Positions 18,341 to 28,540 of a DNA stretch of 52,261 nucleotides are shown piece by piece. Made by a program: the position numbers and the translations under genes. Origin of the DNA: Superficieibacter electus (GTDB lineage Bacteria > Pseudomonadota > Gammaproteobacteria > Enterobacterales > Enterobacteriaceae); assembly GCF_002915575.1 (NCBI RefSeq), contig NZ_PQGD01000030.1, forward strand, positions 1 through 52,261. Direction: 5' to 3'. The stretch's first letter is position 1, and every line of letters starts with the position of its first letter. A model generated the notes under the pieces. It had not been told where the DNA came from, searched no databases, and was given only the letters and a program-made list of their open reading frames with translations.

Positions 18341-19279
18341 TTACCCGTGTTTCGCTTCTTTCTTGCGCTTTGCCTGCTCATCAGCCTGTGCTTTTGCTTC
18401 GGCTTTACGGGCATTGCTCATGTCATTGCGGATTTGCGCATGACTTAGCAGAGCGAAAATAAAAGTCCCGCCGCAAATGTTACCGGCAAGCGTCGGCAGG
18501 GCGAAAGGCCAGAAAAACTCATGCCATTGCAGATCACCGTTAAAGACAAGATAGAGTACTTCAACAGTCCCCACCACGATGTGCGTTGTATCCGCGAGAG
18601 CGATAAGCCAGGTCATCAGGATAATCACCACGATCTTTGCCGAACCAGCGGAGGGAAACATCCAGACCATGGTGGCAATGATCCAGCCGGAGATGATGGC
18701 GTTGGCGAACATCTCAAACGGCGTGTTTTTCATAATGTCCATCCCGATTTTCACGAACGCGTCGCGAGTCGGCTCGTCAAATACCGGCATATATTCAAAT
18801 GCCCACGCGGCGGTGCCGGTACCAATCAGGTTACCAAGCAGAACCACGCCCCACAGCCGCAGCAGCAGGCCGATATTGCGCAATGTAGGGTTCTGCATGA
18901 TAGGCAGCACGGCGGTGACGGTGTTTTCCGTAAATAGCTGCTGGCGCGCCATAATGACGATCACAAAGCCGAAGGTATAGCCCAGGTTTTCCAGCAAAAA
19001 ACCGCCCGGAACGCCTTCAAGTTGCACGTGAAAGATCCCTTTGGCAAGGAGCGACGCCCCCATTGAGAGACCCGCCGCGATGGCGGACCATAGCAATGCC
19101 ATTGCATCACGTTCCAGCTCCTTTTCGCCATCCTGGCGGATATGTTCATGGATGGCCATCGCGCGGGACGGTAAACGGTCTTCATCCACTTCAATGTCCT
19201 TGCCCTGTGAGTTCTCATCGCTTTCTACAGCGTGCTCGTCTTCCTCTTTACCAATTTTTTCTTCTTCTAACTTGTCCAT
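18341..19279 (-). CDS. yfdC: YfdC, formate/nitrite transporter-like membrane protein
   Basis: 312-residue inner-membrane protein of the FocA/NirC (FNT) superfamily. It has an acidic N-terminal cytoplasmic extension (about 65 residues, rich in Glu/Asp), six hydrophobic segments with FNT-type sequences (LLGNLIGTGTAAWA, IISGWIIATMVWMF, ALPTLAGNICGGTFIFALL), and a charged C-terminal tail. A GGGTGA Shine-Dalgarno favours the ATG at 19279. The substrate of YfdC is unsettled. In E. coli it flanks argW and the CPS-53 prophage. Confidence 0.92.
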   Translation of the reverse strand: MDKLEEEKIGKEEDEHAVESDENSQGKDIEVDEDRLPSRAMAIHEHIRQDGEKELERDAMALLWSAIAAGLSMGASLLAKGIFHVQLEGVPGGFLLENLGYTFGFVIVIMARQQLFTENTVTAVLPIMQNPTLRNIGLLLRLWGVVLLGNLIGTGTAAWAFEYMPVFDEPTRDAFVKIGMDIMKNTPFEMFANAIISGWIIATMVWMFPSAGSAKIVVIILMTWLIALADTTHIVVGTVEVLYLVFNGDLQWHEFFWPFALPTLAGNICGGTFIFALLSHAQIRNDMSNARKAEAKAQADEQAKRKKEAKHG

Positions 19280-19590
19280 ATACGTCACCCGCTTTGAAAA
19301 TATCTTCTAAGCGTAGCGGCTTTTTTGCCGGAGTGAGGACCACAGATAACGCGATTTTTTTGGCCTGACAGCATAAATAGTGTTAAGAATGTTTCTAAGT
19401 ATGTTTACACTCGACGGCGAAACCAGACCGCTAAATACAGACTATGCTGAATGGAGGTCGCAGCCATATTGCCAGCGTGCGTGGACATCAGGAAATGAGC
19501 TGATACAATCGCTTGCACGTGAAAAGGCGGGTTTTAAGCCGTTCCGTCAGATGGCAAACAGCGATAGCCATATTTTACAGGGAGACATCT
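19280..19590. other. yfdC-mlaA intergenic region
   Basis: About 310 bp between divergent genes. It should contain both promoters. An open frame runs into mlaA from upstream, but without a ribosome site. I see no other recognisable element. Confidence 0.4.
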
Positions 19591-20346
19591 ATGAATTTTC
19601 GGCTGTCGGCGCTTGCGGTAGGCGCTACTTTACTGGTGGGCTGCGCAAGCTCTACAGATCAACAACAGGGGCGCTCAGATCCTTTTGAGGGCTTCAACCG
19701 CACCATGTATAACTTCAACTTTAACGTGGTGGACCCCTATGTTCTGCGTCCGGTCGCGGTGGCGTGGCGTGATTATGTGCCACAGCCTGCACGTACCGGG
19801 TTGGGTAACTTTACCGGCAACCTTGAAGAACCCGCCACGATGGTTAACTACTTCCTGCAGGGCGATCCTTATCAGGGGATGGTGCATTTCACGCGCTTTT
19901 TCCTGAACACGCTACTGGGTATGGGCGGCTTTATTGATGTAGCCGGTATGGCAAACCCGAAATTGCAGCGTGTTGAACCTCATCGCTTCGGCAGTACGCT
20001 TGGTCATTATGACGTCGGTTACGGTCCTTATTTACAATTACCGTTCTACGGCAGTTTCACGCTGCGTGAAGATGTCGGCGATATGGCGGATACCACTTAC
20101 CCGGTTCTCTCCTGGCTCACATGGCCGCTGTCGGTGGGTAAATGGGCGGTGGAAGGCGTCGAAACCCGTGCTCAGTTGCTGGATTCCGACGGCCTGCTGC
20201 GTCAGTCTTCCGACCCCTATATCATGGTGCGTGAGGCTTATTTCCAGCGGCATGACTTTATTGCCAACGGTGGCGAGCTGAAGCCGCAGGATAACCCGAA
20301 TGCGAAGGCCATTGAGGGTGATTTAAAAGATATCGACTCAGAATAA
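19591..20346 (+). CDS. mlaA: Outer-membrane lipoprotein MlaA (VacJ)
   Basis: 251-residue lipoprotein that works with OmpC/OmpF and the MlaBCDEF system to remove misplaced phospholipids from the outer leaflet of the outer membrane. The signal peptide ends with a lipobox LLVGC, with the lipidated Cys at position 18. The MlaA core follows (DPFEGFNRTMYNFN, GNFTGNLEEPATMVN, LGHYDVGYGPYLQLPFYG). The ATG at 19591 has GGGAGA upstream; longer in-frame extensions lack this. Confidence 0.96.
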   Translation: MNFRLSALAVGATLLVGCASSTDQQQGRSDPFEGFNRTMYNFNFNVVDPYVLRPVAVAWRDYVPQPARTGLGNFTGNLEEPATMVNYFLQGDPYQGMVHFTRFFLNTLLGMGGFIDVAGMANPKLQRVEPHRFGSTLGHYDVGYGPYLQLPFYGSFTLREDVGDMADTTYPVLSWLTWPLSVGKWAVEGVETRAQLLDSDGLLRQSSDPYIMVREAYFQRHDFIANGGELKPQDNPNAKAIEGDLKDIDSE

Positions 20347-20352
20347 ATGTCT

Positions 20353-20378
20353 GGCCGCAAACAGTCCTGTTTGCGGCC
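20353..20378. terminator. Strong hairpin between mlaA and ecdD
   Basis: GGCCGCAAACAG and CTGTTTGCGGCC are perfect 12-nt arms separated by TC, placed between convergent genes. Likely terminates both. Confidence 0.75.
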
Positions 20379-20384
20379 TTCTGC

Positions 20385-20621
20385 TTAGCGTTTATCTGCC
20401 TCCAGCAGCGGTGGGATGCTCGGCACCATCGGCGCTTCATCAATATCTTTCTGCGTCATGCGAAACGCCTCAGGATAATGCTCGCGGTGGGTACGGCGCA
20501 GCGGTTCAGTATTACGCCAGGTATAAAAACAGTACTGGCACTGGTATACCGTCCAGACGTCTTTCACCGGTGATATTGCCATCACTTCAACATGCTCATC
20601 AGCACAACGTGGACAAATCAT
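20385..20621 (-). CDS. ecdD: Hydroxyarylic acid decarboxylase subunit D
   Basis: 78-residue small subunit of the non-oxidative hydroxyarylic acid decarboxylases (EcdD/KpdD/BsdD type). Two CxxC pairs, CPRC near the start and CQYC around residue 28, suggest a zinc site. The family's FYTWRNTEP and the tail RMTQKDIDEAP-MVPSIPPL are recognisable. It starts 10 bp after the C subunit ends and is clearly cotranscribed with it. Confidence 0.88.
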   Translation of the reverse strand: MICPRCADEHVEVMAISPVKDVWTVYQCQYCFYTWRNTEPLRRTHREHYPEAFRMTQKDIDEAPMVPSIPPLLEADKR

Positions 20622-20631
20622 CTCTCGCTCC

Positions 20632-22059
20632 TTATTTACGCTTAGCCATCATGGCAGTGAGTTTTTCAGCCCAGGCTTTGGTTTCTGGCAGATCCTGTAC
20701 CGGCTGGCTATAGTGACCGCGCTTGTCTGGCGCGACCGGCGTCGTGGCGTCGATAATTAATTTATCCGTGATACCTGCCGGGCTGGAGCCGGGATCGAGT
20801 TCCAGCACTGACATATTCGGTAGCTGCACCAGATCGCCTGCCGGATTAACTTTTGACGACAGCGCCCACATCACCTGCGGCAGGTTAAACGGATCGACGT
20901 CTTCATCGACCATAATCACCATTTTCACATAGCCGAGGCCGTGCGGCGTGGTCATCGCCCTCAATCCCACCGCCCGGGCAAAGCCGCCGTAGCGTTTTTT
21001 CGTGGAGATAATCGCCAGCAGCCCGTGGGTATACATAGCATTGACCGCCTGAACCTCCGGGAACTCCGCTTTCAGTTGCTGATAGAGAGGAACGCAGGTG
21101 GCCGGCCCCATCAGATAGTCAATTTCGGTCCACGGCATCCCGAGATACAGCGATTCAAAAATCGGTTTGCTGCGCCAGCTCACTTTATCAATGCGCACCA
21201 CCGTCATGTTACGTCCGCCGGAGTAGTGGCCAGTAAATTCGCCGAAAGGCCCCTCTATTTCACGCTTGCGGCTCTCAATCACGCCTTCGAGAATGACTTC
21301 AGAACCCCAGGGCACGTCAAAACCGGTCAGCGGGGCAGTGGCAATGGGATAGGGGCTTTCACGTAGCGCGCCAGCCATTTCATATTCAGACTGATCGTAT
21401 TTCAGTGGGGTTGCCCCCATCAGCGTAATAATAGGATCGTTACCCAGGGTAATGGCGATCGGCAGATCTTCGCCGCGCTCTTCCGCTTTATGCAAATGCA
21501 GCGCGATGTCGTGCATCGGTACCGGCTGTAGTCCCAGCTTGCGCTTGCCTTTCACCTCCATGCGGTAGATGCCGACGTTCTGTTTGCCGAAATGATCGGG
21601 ATCGAGCGGATCGCGGGACACTACACAGGCTTTATCCAGATAAAAACCGCCGTCACCATCGTTAAGACGAAACAGTGGCAGAATATCAAACAGGTTAATA
21701 TCATCGCCGTCGGCGCTGTTTTCTGCCCACGCAGGATGTGCCCGCCGTTCCGGGGCAACGGGAAAATTATCCCAGCGACGGATAAACTCATCGATCTGTT
21801 TTTTGACCGGAGTATTGGGCGCTAACCCCAGCGAAATCGCATGATTCTGCCAGGAGCCAATGGTATTCATCGCCACGCGGGCATCGGTAAAACCACGAAT
21901 ATTATCAAACCACAGTGCGGGTGCGCCGTCGCCAATACGGCCCGTTGCGTTAGCCGCGGCGGCCAGATCCGGCTCGGCGCTGACCTCTTCACTGATTTTC
22001 AACAACTGTCCCTGATCGTCCAGCGCCTGTAAAAAGCTGCGTAAATCATCGAAAGCCAT
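20632..22059 (-). CDS. ecdC: Hydroxyarylic acid decarboxylase subunit C (UbiD family)
   Basis: 475-residue catalytic subunit of the UbiD family, which removes CO2 from 4-hydroxybenzoate-type acids using prenylated FMN. Full length. The active-site stretch IEGPFGEFTGHYSG with family Glu residues and KLGLQPVPMHDIALH (prFMN/metal region) are visible. The usual operon is B-C-D, with B a UbiX-type flavin prenyltransferase; B is absent here, and only about 170 bp separates this start from the divergent hosA. Prenylated FMN would then have to come from chromosomal UbiX, which is an inference. Confidence 0.92.
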   Translation of the reverse strand: MAFDDLRSFLQALDDQGQLLKISEEVSAEPDLAAAANATGRIGDGAPALWFDNIRGFTDARVAMNTIGSWQNHAISLGLAPNTPVKKQIDEFIRRWDNFPVAPERRAHPAWAENSADGDDINLFDILPLFRLNDGDGGFYLDKACVVSRDPLDPDHFGKQNVGIYRMEVKGKRKLGLQPVPMHDIALHLHKAEERGEDLPIAITLGNDPIITLMGATPLKYDQSEYEMAGALRESPYPIATAPLTGFDVPWGSEVILEGVIESRKREIEGPFGEFTGHYSGGRNMTVVRIDKVSWRSKPIFESLYLGMPWTEIDYLMGPATCVPLYQQLKAEFPEVQAVNAMYTHGLLAIISTKKRYGGFARAVGLRAMTTPHGLGYVKMVIMVDEDVDPFNLPQVMWALSSKVNPAGDLVQLPNMSVLELDPGSSPAGITDKLIIDATTPVAPDKRGHYSQPVQDLPETKAWAEKLTAMMAKRK

Positions 22060-22113
22060 TTCTTATTCTCCTGTGCAGGGGGGGCAACAGTCTGCCCTGC
22101 TATTAAATATATT

Positions 22114-22127
22114 GTTCGTGTACGAAC
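22114..22127. promoter_or_regulatory. Putative HosA operator
   Basis: GTTCGT-GT-ACGAAC is a perfect inverted repeat in the ecdC-hosA intergenic region. MarR-family regulators such as HosA bind such short palindromes between the regulator and its divergent target. Binding here is inferred. Confidence 0.65.
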
Positions 22128-22266
22128 TTTAACAGCGAAAATACGCCTGATGACGGCAACTGGCAAGACGTTGACTATTTACTCGCACGTTTCGTTCATG
22201 CGCTAACCGTACTTATCTTCATGCGAAGGCGCTATGATAAAAGAAAAAGCCTACAAGAGAGCCACC

Positions 22267-22671
22267 ATGAAATTACAGGATGAAGCCTTTCACCTTTTAC
22301 GTCAGCTTTTTCAACAGCATACGGCCAGATGGCAGCAGGAACTGGCCGAACTGACTAAACCACAATATGCCGTGATGCGTGCCATAAGCGAGTATCCGGG
22401 TATTGAGCAGGTGGCATTAATGGAAGCAGCAGTCAGCACCAAAGCGACGCTGGCAGAAATGCTCAGCCGGATGGAGCGCCGCGAGCTGGTGCGTCGCGAA
22501 CAAGATCCTGCTGATAAACGTCGGCGTTTTGTCTTTCTTACACCGCAGGGCAAACATCTGCTTGAGAGAAGCAGGCCCATTGGTGACGGTGTTGACGAGG
22601 CTTTTCTGACAAAATTAAGTGTGCAGGAGCGCGAACAATTTCGCGGACTGATAGCAAAAATGATGCAATAA
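22267..22671 (+). CDS. hosA: MarR-family regulator HosA
   Basis: 134-residue winged-helix repressor similar to E. coli HosA (about 135 residues). Recognition region: VALMEAAVSTKATLAEMLSRMERR and the wing RREQDPADKRRRFVFLT. In E. coli HosA represses the divergent hydroxyarylic acid decarboxylase operon and is released by 4-hydroxybenzoate. I start it at 22267 because AAGAGAG lies at proper spacing there; an ATG eleven codons upstream has none. Confidence 0.87.
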   Translation: MKLQDEAFHLLRQLFQQHTARWQQELAELTKPQYAVMRAISEYPGIEQVALMEAAVSTKATLAEMLSRMERRELVRREQDPADKRRRFVFLTPQGKHLLERSRPIGDGVDEAFLTKLSVQEREQFRGLIAKMMQ

Positions 22672-22673
22672 AA

Positions 22674-22695
22674 CCCGGCGACAAGCGTCGCCGGG
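22674..22695. terminator. Bidirectional hairpin between hosA and fadL
   Basis: CCCGGCGAC-AAGC-GTCGCCGGG, a perfect 9-bp stem directly between the convergent stops. Confidence 0.75.
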
Positions 22696-22702
22696 CAGGA
22701 GA

Positions 22703-24064
22703 TTAGAACGCGTAGTTGAAGTTCACGCCGTACAGCCAGGCTTTACCTTCAGATTTGAACTGATAGGGGCCTTCTTCGAATTTAACGTGCTGACCGTGCA
22801 TGTAAGAAACGCCCGCATCAACCGAGGCATCTTTGTTGAAGGCGTAGGTAGTACCGGCGCTCAGCCACAAACGATCCTGGTCAGGAATGGAGATAGAACG
22901 CTGATTGGCCGGAACCGGGCTGTCATCAAAGGCGATACCGCTACGGAAGGTCCAGCTATCATCCATGTAATAGGTGGTCCCCAGTGCGATACGATAAGAA
23001 TCCTTAAAGCCTTCATCTTTATAGAACAGGGTATTGCCGCCGTCGCCTTTCGCTTTCAGCTCCTGGAACTGGCTCCAGCTGGTATACGCCATGCTGTAGT
23101 GAACGGCCCATTTTGGCGCGACGCGGTTATAACCTGAGATTTCCCACATTTCAGGCAGATGCAGGCTGAGTGAGCCGTCAATAGTGGAGCCGCCAGTACC
23201 GTAGGGCAGACCAAGACCCAACGCGGCGTTAACCGGATTCAGCGTCGCCGGGAGGCTGCTCTTATAATCGCCGTCAAAATCAACTTTAATTTCTGAGCGG
23301 TAGGTCAGGGCATAGCGGTTATTTTTATCCACTTCATACAGAATACCGGCGTTCCAGCCGAAACCCCATTCATCGCCTTTGAGATGGGCAATTTGCGTAT
23401 CACGGCTGATACCCCCCGCCTGCGCGCCAACTGCTGCCGCCTGCTGCGGAGAAAGCTGGCCTGCACGTACCAGCGCCGGAATATTGGCACCAATAATCTG
23501 CGGCAAATCGCCGGCGTAACGCTCAACTTTCGCTCGCGCATAGACGGCATCAAAGCCAAGGCCGAAGCTCCAGCTATTATTTAAGCGGTAAGCGCCGCTC
23601 AAATTAAGATTCAGTGTTTCAAGATCGGTTTTCCCACCCATCGAACCGGCGGCAAAACTGTCATTAAATTCGGTTGCCAGACCATAGTTTGAGGTGACGG
23701 AAGCGCCCCAGCCAAATTGATCGTTAATCGGAGCGACAAAGTGCAGATTAGGCACCCATGCGGTCGGCGCAATATTATCCTGGCTGGCATTATTACCAAT
23801 TACAGAACGGCCAGACACATTTACATCCGGGTCAACAAAAACCGCGCCGCCTGAAAAGGTAGGGCGATCAAACATGGTAATCAGTGCCGGGTTACGGCTG
23901 ACGTTACCGGCGTCATCCGCAATCGCGCCTTCGCCTGAATACGCGCGGCCAAGACCAGAGGAAGAAAATTCATTTAGCTGGAAGCCTGCTGACCAGGCCT
24001 GGGTAGAAACGATTGCCACTGCCACTGCGATAGCAGACTTGGTGAACCGGGTTTTCTGGCTCAT
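22703..24064 (-). CDS. fadL: Long-chain fatty acid outer-membrane porin FadL
   Basis: 453-residue beta-barrel porin for long-chain fatty acid uptake, with a signal peptide ending TQAWSA and the mature N-terminus [20 protein letters not shown] that forms the hatch. The C-terminal strand ends in aromatic Phe (YGVNFNYAF), as for OMP assembly. The middle extracellular part (residues ~180-290) looks lengthened and diverged compared with E. coli (446 residues). The ATG at 24064 lies 8 bp after AGG, better than the ATG two codons upstream. A FadR-type site lies upstream. Confidence 0.94.
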   Translation of the reverse strand: MSQKTRFTKSAIAVAVAIVSTQAWSAGFQLNEFSSSGLGRAYSGEGAIADDAGNVSRNPALITMFDRPTFSGGAVFVDPDVNVSGRSVIGNNASQDNIAPTAWVPNLHFVAPINDQFGWGASVTSNYGLATEFNDSFAAGSMGGKTDLETLNLNLSGAYRLNNSWSFGLGFDAVYARAKVERYAGDLPQIIGANIPALVRAGQLSPQQAAAVGAQAGGISRDTQIAHLKGDEWGFGWNAGILYEVDKNNRYALTYRSEIKVDFDGDYKSSLPATLNPVNAALGLGLPYGTGGSTIDGSLSLHLPEMWEISGYNRVAPKWAVHYSMAYTSWSQFQELKAKGDGGNTLFYKDEGFKDSYRIALGTTYYMDDSWTFRSGIAFDDSPVPANQRSISIPDQDRLWLSAGTTYAFNKDASVDAGVSYMHGQHVKFEEGPYQFKSEGKAWLYGVNFNYAF

Positions 24065-24170
24065 GACCATAACCTCATTGCGTTATTTTTATTTAAAAAA
24101 GTTACATGGTGTAACGAAGTGCGAAGTGTAGGGTCTGTTATACGGCAGAGAAAGCAGACCAGTGACGAGA

Positions 24171-24189
24171 GTATAGGTCTGACCAGATA
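24171..24189. promoter_or_regulatory. Putative FadR operator of fadL
   Basis: The minus strand reads ATCTGGTCAGACCTATA, near the FadR consensus (ANCTGGTCNGACNTNTT), about 110 bp upstream of the fadL start. E. coli fadL is repressed by FadR at two sites. The rest of 24065-24432 (fadL-yfcZ) is AT-rich promoter space. Confidence 0.72.
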
Positions 24190-24432
24190 GTATGTTGCAA
24201 GTATGTTTCTAAATTTTTTCGAATATGATCTGAGAAACGCGATCCCGCTGGCAAAATTGCCCCTTTTGGTCATCACTAATGAACGTGATTTTTGTTTTAG
24301 ATCATTTTTAAATGTGATTTTTATCACTAATCCGCTCACAGGAAATTAACGACTGGAGACCCTCTGCGGTAGCGCGTAAAATAGACACAATAGTGTTCAG
24401 CACCTGAGGTGCATAGACAGAGGAAATCTTCA

Positions 24433-24717
24433 ATGAGTAAATGTAGTGCTGATGAAACCCCGGTTTGCTGCTGTATGGATGTGGGTACCATTATGGACAA
24501 CTCCGACTGCACAGCCTCTTATAGCCGCGTATTTGCTAACCGCACTGACGCTGAAGAGACGCTGGCCGCGTTAAGCGCAAAAGCCCGTGGCGTGGAATCT
24601 GAACCGTGCCAGATCACCTCAACGTTTACCGACGTTGCCGATGGCGTAAAACTGGATATCGACTTCCAGTTTGCCTGCGAAGCGGAAACCCTGATTTTCC
24701 AGCTTGGCTTGCGTTAA
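24433..24717 (+). CDS. yfcZ: YfcZ, small conserved protein
   Basis: 94-residue cytoplasmic protein of the YfcZ/YiiS family (DUF406), function unknown. It has an unusual N-terminal cysteine cluster (PVCCCMDVGTIMDNSDC), the family signature, and ends in EAETLIFQLGLR. The ATG at 24433 has GAGGAAA upstream and gives the E. coli length. It is followed by its own terminator, so it is separate from fadI. Confidence 0.9.
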   Translation: MSKCSADETPVCCCMDVGTIMDNSDCTASYSRVFANRTDAEETLAALSAKARGVESEPCQITSTFTDVADGVKLDIDFQFACEAETLIFQLGLR

Positions 24718-24729
24718 GCCTTCCATCCG

Positions 24730-24760
24730 CGCCTCCCAATGTGGAGGCGTTTTCTTTTTT
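24730..24760 (+). terminator. Terminator of yfcZ
   Basis: CGCCTCC-CAATGT-GGAGGCG stem followed by a T-rich tract. Confidence 0.9.
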
Positions 24761-24832
24761 GACCGTGTGTTTTAGCTCCCACTTTTCTTCACCTCCTCTT
24801 GGCTAAATGTAAAAAAATGGTTAAGACTATGT

Positions 24833-24848
24833 TCAGGTCAGACCACTT
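24833..24848. promoter_or_regulatory. Putative FadR operator of fadIJ
   Basis: TCAGGTCAGACCACTT; its complement AAGTGGTCTGACCTGA fits the FadR consensus. It lies about 30-45 bp upstream of fadI. The E. coli fadIJ promoter is FadR-repressed. Confidence 0.75.
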
Positions 24849-24876
24849 AATTTATTTTTGTTAACAGGGGAGCGTT

Positions 24877-26187
24877 ATGAGTCAGGCACTACCGCTTATC
24901 ACCCGTCAGGGCGATCGCATTGCCATTGTTTCCGGGTTGCGAACTCCCTTTGTTCGTCAGGCGACCGCCTTTCACGGTGTTCCGGCTATCGATCTGGGAA
25001 AAATGGTGGTGGGTGAGATGCTGGCTCGCAGCGAAATTCCGCCGGACGTCATCGAGCAACTGGTTTTCGGCCAGGTTGTACAAATGCCGGAAGCGCCCAA
25101 CATTGCCCGTGAAATTGTACTCGGTACCGGAATGAGTGTGCATACGGATGCGTATAGCGTCAGCCGCGCTTGTGCCACCAGCTTTCAGGCGGTAGCAAAT
25201 GTGGCGGAGAGCCTGATGGCGGGCACTATTCGCGCCGGGATCGCAGGCGGCGCAGATTCGTCTTCTGTTTTACCGATTGGCGTCAGTAAAAAACTGGCGC
25301 GTACGCTGGTGGACGCCAATAAAGCGCGCACCTTAAGCCAGCGGCTGTCGCTGTTTTCCCGCCTGCGATTACGCGACTTACTGCCGGTACCCCCGGCGGT
25401 GGCGGAGTATTCTACCGGACTGCGAATGGGCGATACGGCAGAACAGATGGCTAAAACCTGGGGCATCACCCGCGAAGAACAGGACGCACTGGCGCACCGT
25501 TCCCACCAGCTTGCCGCCCGCGCATGGGAAGAGGGGAAACTGGCAGACGAAGTGATGACGGCGTATGCCCCCCCTTACCGCGAACCTGTGGAACGTGATA
25601 ATAACGTGCGCACGAATTCCGCGCTGGCGGACTATGCCAAACTGCGTCCGGCGTTCGATCGCAAGCACGGCACAGTAACAGCAGCAAACAGTACCCCCCT
25701 TACTGACGGCGCAGCGGCGGTGATCCTGATGACGGAATCCCGCGCTCGTGAGTTAGGGCTGGTGCCGCTCGGCTATCTGCGCAGTTATGCGTTCACGGCG
25801 ATTGATGTCTGGCAGGATATGCTACTTGGTCCTGCGTGGGCCACGCCGCTGGCGCTGGATCGCGCGGGCTTAACGCTCGGGGATTTAACCCTGTTTGATA
25901 TGCATGAAGCTTTTGCGTCTCAGACCTTAACCAACCTGAAAATGCTTGCCAGCGACCGCTTTGCCCGCGAGGTTCTGGGACGAACTCAGGCGACCGGTGA
26001 AGTTGACGATAGCAAATTTAACGTGTTGGGTGGGTCAATTGCCTATGGCCATCCTTTCGCCGCCACGGGCGCGAGAATGATAACCCAGACGCTACATGAA
26101 CTTCGCCGACGCGGCGGCGGATTTGGTTTAGTGACCGCCTGTGCGGCGGGCGGTCTTGGTGCGGCAATGGTTCTGGAGGCCGAATAA
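24877..26187 (+). CDS. fadI: 3-ketoacyl-CoA thiolase FadI
   Basis: 436-residue thiolase, beta subunit of the anaerobic fatty-acid oxidation complex with FadJ. The nucleophile is Cys99 in [14 protein letters not shown]; the C-terminal catalytic motifs are [17 protein letters not shown] (His) and [15 protein letters not shown] (Cys). Strong GGGGAGCG ribosome site. The stop codon overlaps the fadJ start by one base, indicating coupled translation. Preceded by a FadR-type operator. Confidence 0.96.
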   Translation: MSQALPLITRQGDRIAIVSGLRTPFVRQATAFHGVPAIDLGKMVVGEMLARSEIPPDVIEQLVFGQVVQMPEAPNIAREIVLGTGMSVHTDAYSVSRACATSFQAVANVAESLMAGTIRAGIAGGADSSSVLPIGVSKKLARTLVDANKARTLSQRLSLFSRLRLRDLLPVPPAVAEYSTGLRMGDTAEQMAKTWGITREEQDALAHRSHQLAARAWEEGKLADEVMTAYAPPYREPVERDNNVRTNSALADYAKLRPAFDRKHGTVTAANSTPLTDGAAAVILMTESRARELGLVPLGYLRSYAFTAIDVWQDMLLGPAWATPLALDRAGLTLGDLTLFDMHEAFASQTLTNLKMLASDRFAREVLGRTQATGEVDDSKFNVLGGSIAYGHPFAATGARMITQTLHELRRRGGGFGLVTACAAGGLGAAMVLEAE

Positions 26188-28352
26188 TGGAAACGACATC
26201 CGCTTTTACCCTGAGCGTGCGGGCAGACAATATTGCCGTTATTACTATCGACGTCCCCGGTGAAAAAATGAATACCCTGAAGGCGGAATTTGGCCATCAG
26301 GTGCGGGCTATTCTCAAGCAAATCCGCGACAACAAAGCCATTTCCGGCGTGGTATTTATTTCCGGGAAAAACGATAATTTTATCGCCGGAGCCGATATCA
26401 ACATGATTGGCCGCTGCAAAACAGCGCAGGAGGCGGAAACGCTGGCACGCCAGGGGCAGCAAATTATGGCGGATATCCATGCGCTACCCATCCCGGTGGT
26501 CGCTGCCATCAACGGTGCCTGTCTGGGCGGCGGTCTGGAACTGGCGCTGGCCTGTCATGCCCGGGTATGTACTGACGACCCGAAAACGGTGCTTGGTTTA
26601 CCGGAAATGCAGCTTGGTCTGCTCCCGGGGTCCGGTGGTACGCAACGTCTGCCAAGGTTAATTGGCGTGAGTACCGCCCTGGAGATGATCCTGACCGGAA
26701 AACAGCTTCGGGCACGACAGGCATTGAAAGCAGGACTGGTTGATGAAGTCGTCCCTGTCTCCATATTACTGGAGGCCGCCGTCGAACTGGCCAAAAAAGG
26801 CCGCCCGAGTCGCCGCCTGCCGGTGCGCGAACGTATTCTTGCCGGGCCGTTGGGACGTAACGTGCTGTTTCGGGTGGTGGGTAAAAAGACCGCCGATAAA
26901 ACTCAGGGCAACTATCCGGCAACCGATCGTATTTTACAGGTCATTGAAACGGGATTAAGCCAGGGCAGTAGTAGCGGATATGACGCAGAAGCGCGTGCTT
27001 TCGGTGAACTGGCGATGACGCCAGAATCCGCCGCGCTACGTGCCGTTTTCTTTGCCAGCACCGAAGTCAAAAAAGATCCGGGTGCGCCAACAGAGGCGGG
27101 TCCGCTGCGTTCCGTTGGCGTACTCGGTGGCGGCCTGATGGGGGGCGGTATCGCGTATGTCACCGCCAGTAAAGGAAAGCTGCCGGTGCGAATCAAAGAC
27201 ATTAAGCCACAGGGAATTAATCACGCCCTGAAATACAGTTGGGAGTTGCTGGATAAGAAAGTGCGTCGTCGGCATCTGAAGCCAGCGGAACGCAACAGCC
27301 AGATGGCGCTGATTTCAGGTACCACCGATTACCGTGGGTTTTCCCATCGCGATGTGATTATCGAGGCGGTCTTTGAGGATCTGAACCTTAAACAGCAAAT
27401 GGTGGCGGAAGTCGAGGCGCACTGCGCGCCGCACACCATTTTTGCGTCAAATACCTCCTCGCTGCCCATTGGCGACATCGCGGCCGGGGCGGCCCGGCCG
27501 CAGCAGGTGATTGGTCTGCACTTTTTCAGTCCGGTCGAAAAAATGCCGCTGGTGGAGGTGATCCCACATGCAACCACTTCACCGCAGACCATTGCAACGA
27601 CGGTAACGCTGGCGAAAAAGCAGGGCAAAACGCCTATTGTGGTGGCAGATAAAGCCGGTTTCTATGTCAACCGCATTCTGGCCCCCTATATCAATGAGGC
27701 TATGCGCCTGCTGACGGAAGGGGCAAAAATCGAACAGGTCGATCGGGCGCTGGTAAAATTTGGCTTTCCGGTTGGACCGGTGCAATTACTTGATGAAGTT
27801 GGCATTGACACCGGGACGAAAATTATTCCGGTGCTAGAGGCAGCATACGGAGAACGTTTTAGCCCGCCCGCAAACATTATTAGCGCAATTTTGAACGACG
27901 ATCGCAAAGGCAGAAAAAATGGTCGCGGTTTCTATCTTTACGGAACAAAAGGGCGTAAAAGCAAAAAACAGCCCGATTCAGCAATTTATGCGCTGATCGG
28001 AACTGGCGGGCAGAATGGCGCACTCTCAGCGCCACAAATGAGTGAAAGATGCGTCATGATGATGCTAAATGAGGCAGCGCGTTGCTACGCGGAGGGTATT
28101 ATCCGCAGTGCGCGTGACGGCGATATCGGTGCAGTTTTTGGTATCGGCTTCCCGCCTTTTTTAGGTGGGCCGTTCCGCTACATGGATATGCTCGGTGCTG
28201 ATAACGTTGTGGCGACATTACAACGTCTGGCCGCACAGTATGGTCCACGGTTTGCGCCTTGTGAGGCTTTATTAACGATGGCGTTGCAACAGCAAACCTT
28301 TTGGTCCCGTAAAGAAACTGACCTGCATGTTGAAGGTCAAATAATAGAGTGA
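26187..28352 (+). CDS. fadJ: Multifunctional fatty-acid oxidation protein FadJ
   Basis: 721 residues (714 in E. coli). N-terminal enoyl-CoA hydratase/isomerase domain (about 1-190) with the oxyanion-hole [15 protein letters not shown] and the catalytic Glu in [14 protein letters not shown]. The central and C-terminal 3-hydroxyacyl-CoA dehydrogenase has the Rossmann motif [14 protein letters not shown] (about residue 310) and catalytic His in [16 protein letters not shown]. It works with FadI in beta-oxidation, mainly anaerobically. Followed by about 190 bp before sixA. Confidence 0.96.
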   Translation: METTSAFTLSVRADNIAVITIDVPGEKMNTLKAEFGHQVRAILKQIRDNKAISGVVFISGKNDNFIAGADINMIGRCKTAQEAETLARQGQQIMADIHALPIPVVAAINGACLGGGLELALACHARVCTDDPKTVLGLPEMQLGLLPGSGGTQRLPRLIGVSTALEMILTGKQLRARQALKAGLVDEVVPVSILLEAAVELAKKGRPSRRLPVRERILAGPLGRNVLFRVVGKKTADKTQGNYPATDRILQVIETGLSQGSSSGYDAEARAFGELAMTPESAALRAVFFASTEVKKDPGAPTEAGPLRSVGVLGGGLMGGGIAYVTASKGKLPVRIKDIKPQGINHALKYSWELLDKKVRRRHLKPAERNSQMALISGTTDYRGFSHRDVIIEAVFEDLNLKQQMVAEVEAHCAPHTIFASNTSSLPIGDIAAGAARPQQVIGLHFFSPVEKMPLVEVIPHATTSPQTIATTVTLAKKQGKTPIVVADKAGFYVNRILAPYINEAMRLLTEGAKIEQVDRALVKFGFPVGPVQLLDEVGIDTGTKIIPVLEAAYGERFSPPANIISAILNDDRKGRKNGRGFYLYGTKGRKSKKQPDSAIYALIGTGGQNGALSAPQMSERCVMMMLNEAARCYAEGIIRSARDGDIGAVFGIGFPPFLGGPFRYMDMLGADNVVATLQRLAAQYGPRFAPCEALLTMALQQQTFWSRKETDLHVEGQIIE

Positions 28353-28540
28353 CAGCGCTGGAAGGGTCATCAGGTTATTTTGTAAACACTGATTGACTAT
28401 ACTTATGCCATTGAGGTAAAAAACAGCGTTTCATTGAGCAAACGGATAAGGCACAATGCCCGGCCACCCGGTTTTCTGCATGAATATGATGTCCTCTGCG
28501 GATTAACTTCGGTGCTTCTGGTTAACAAAAGCGGTGCAAT

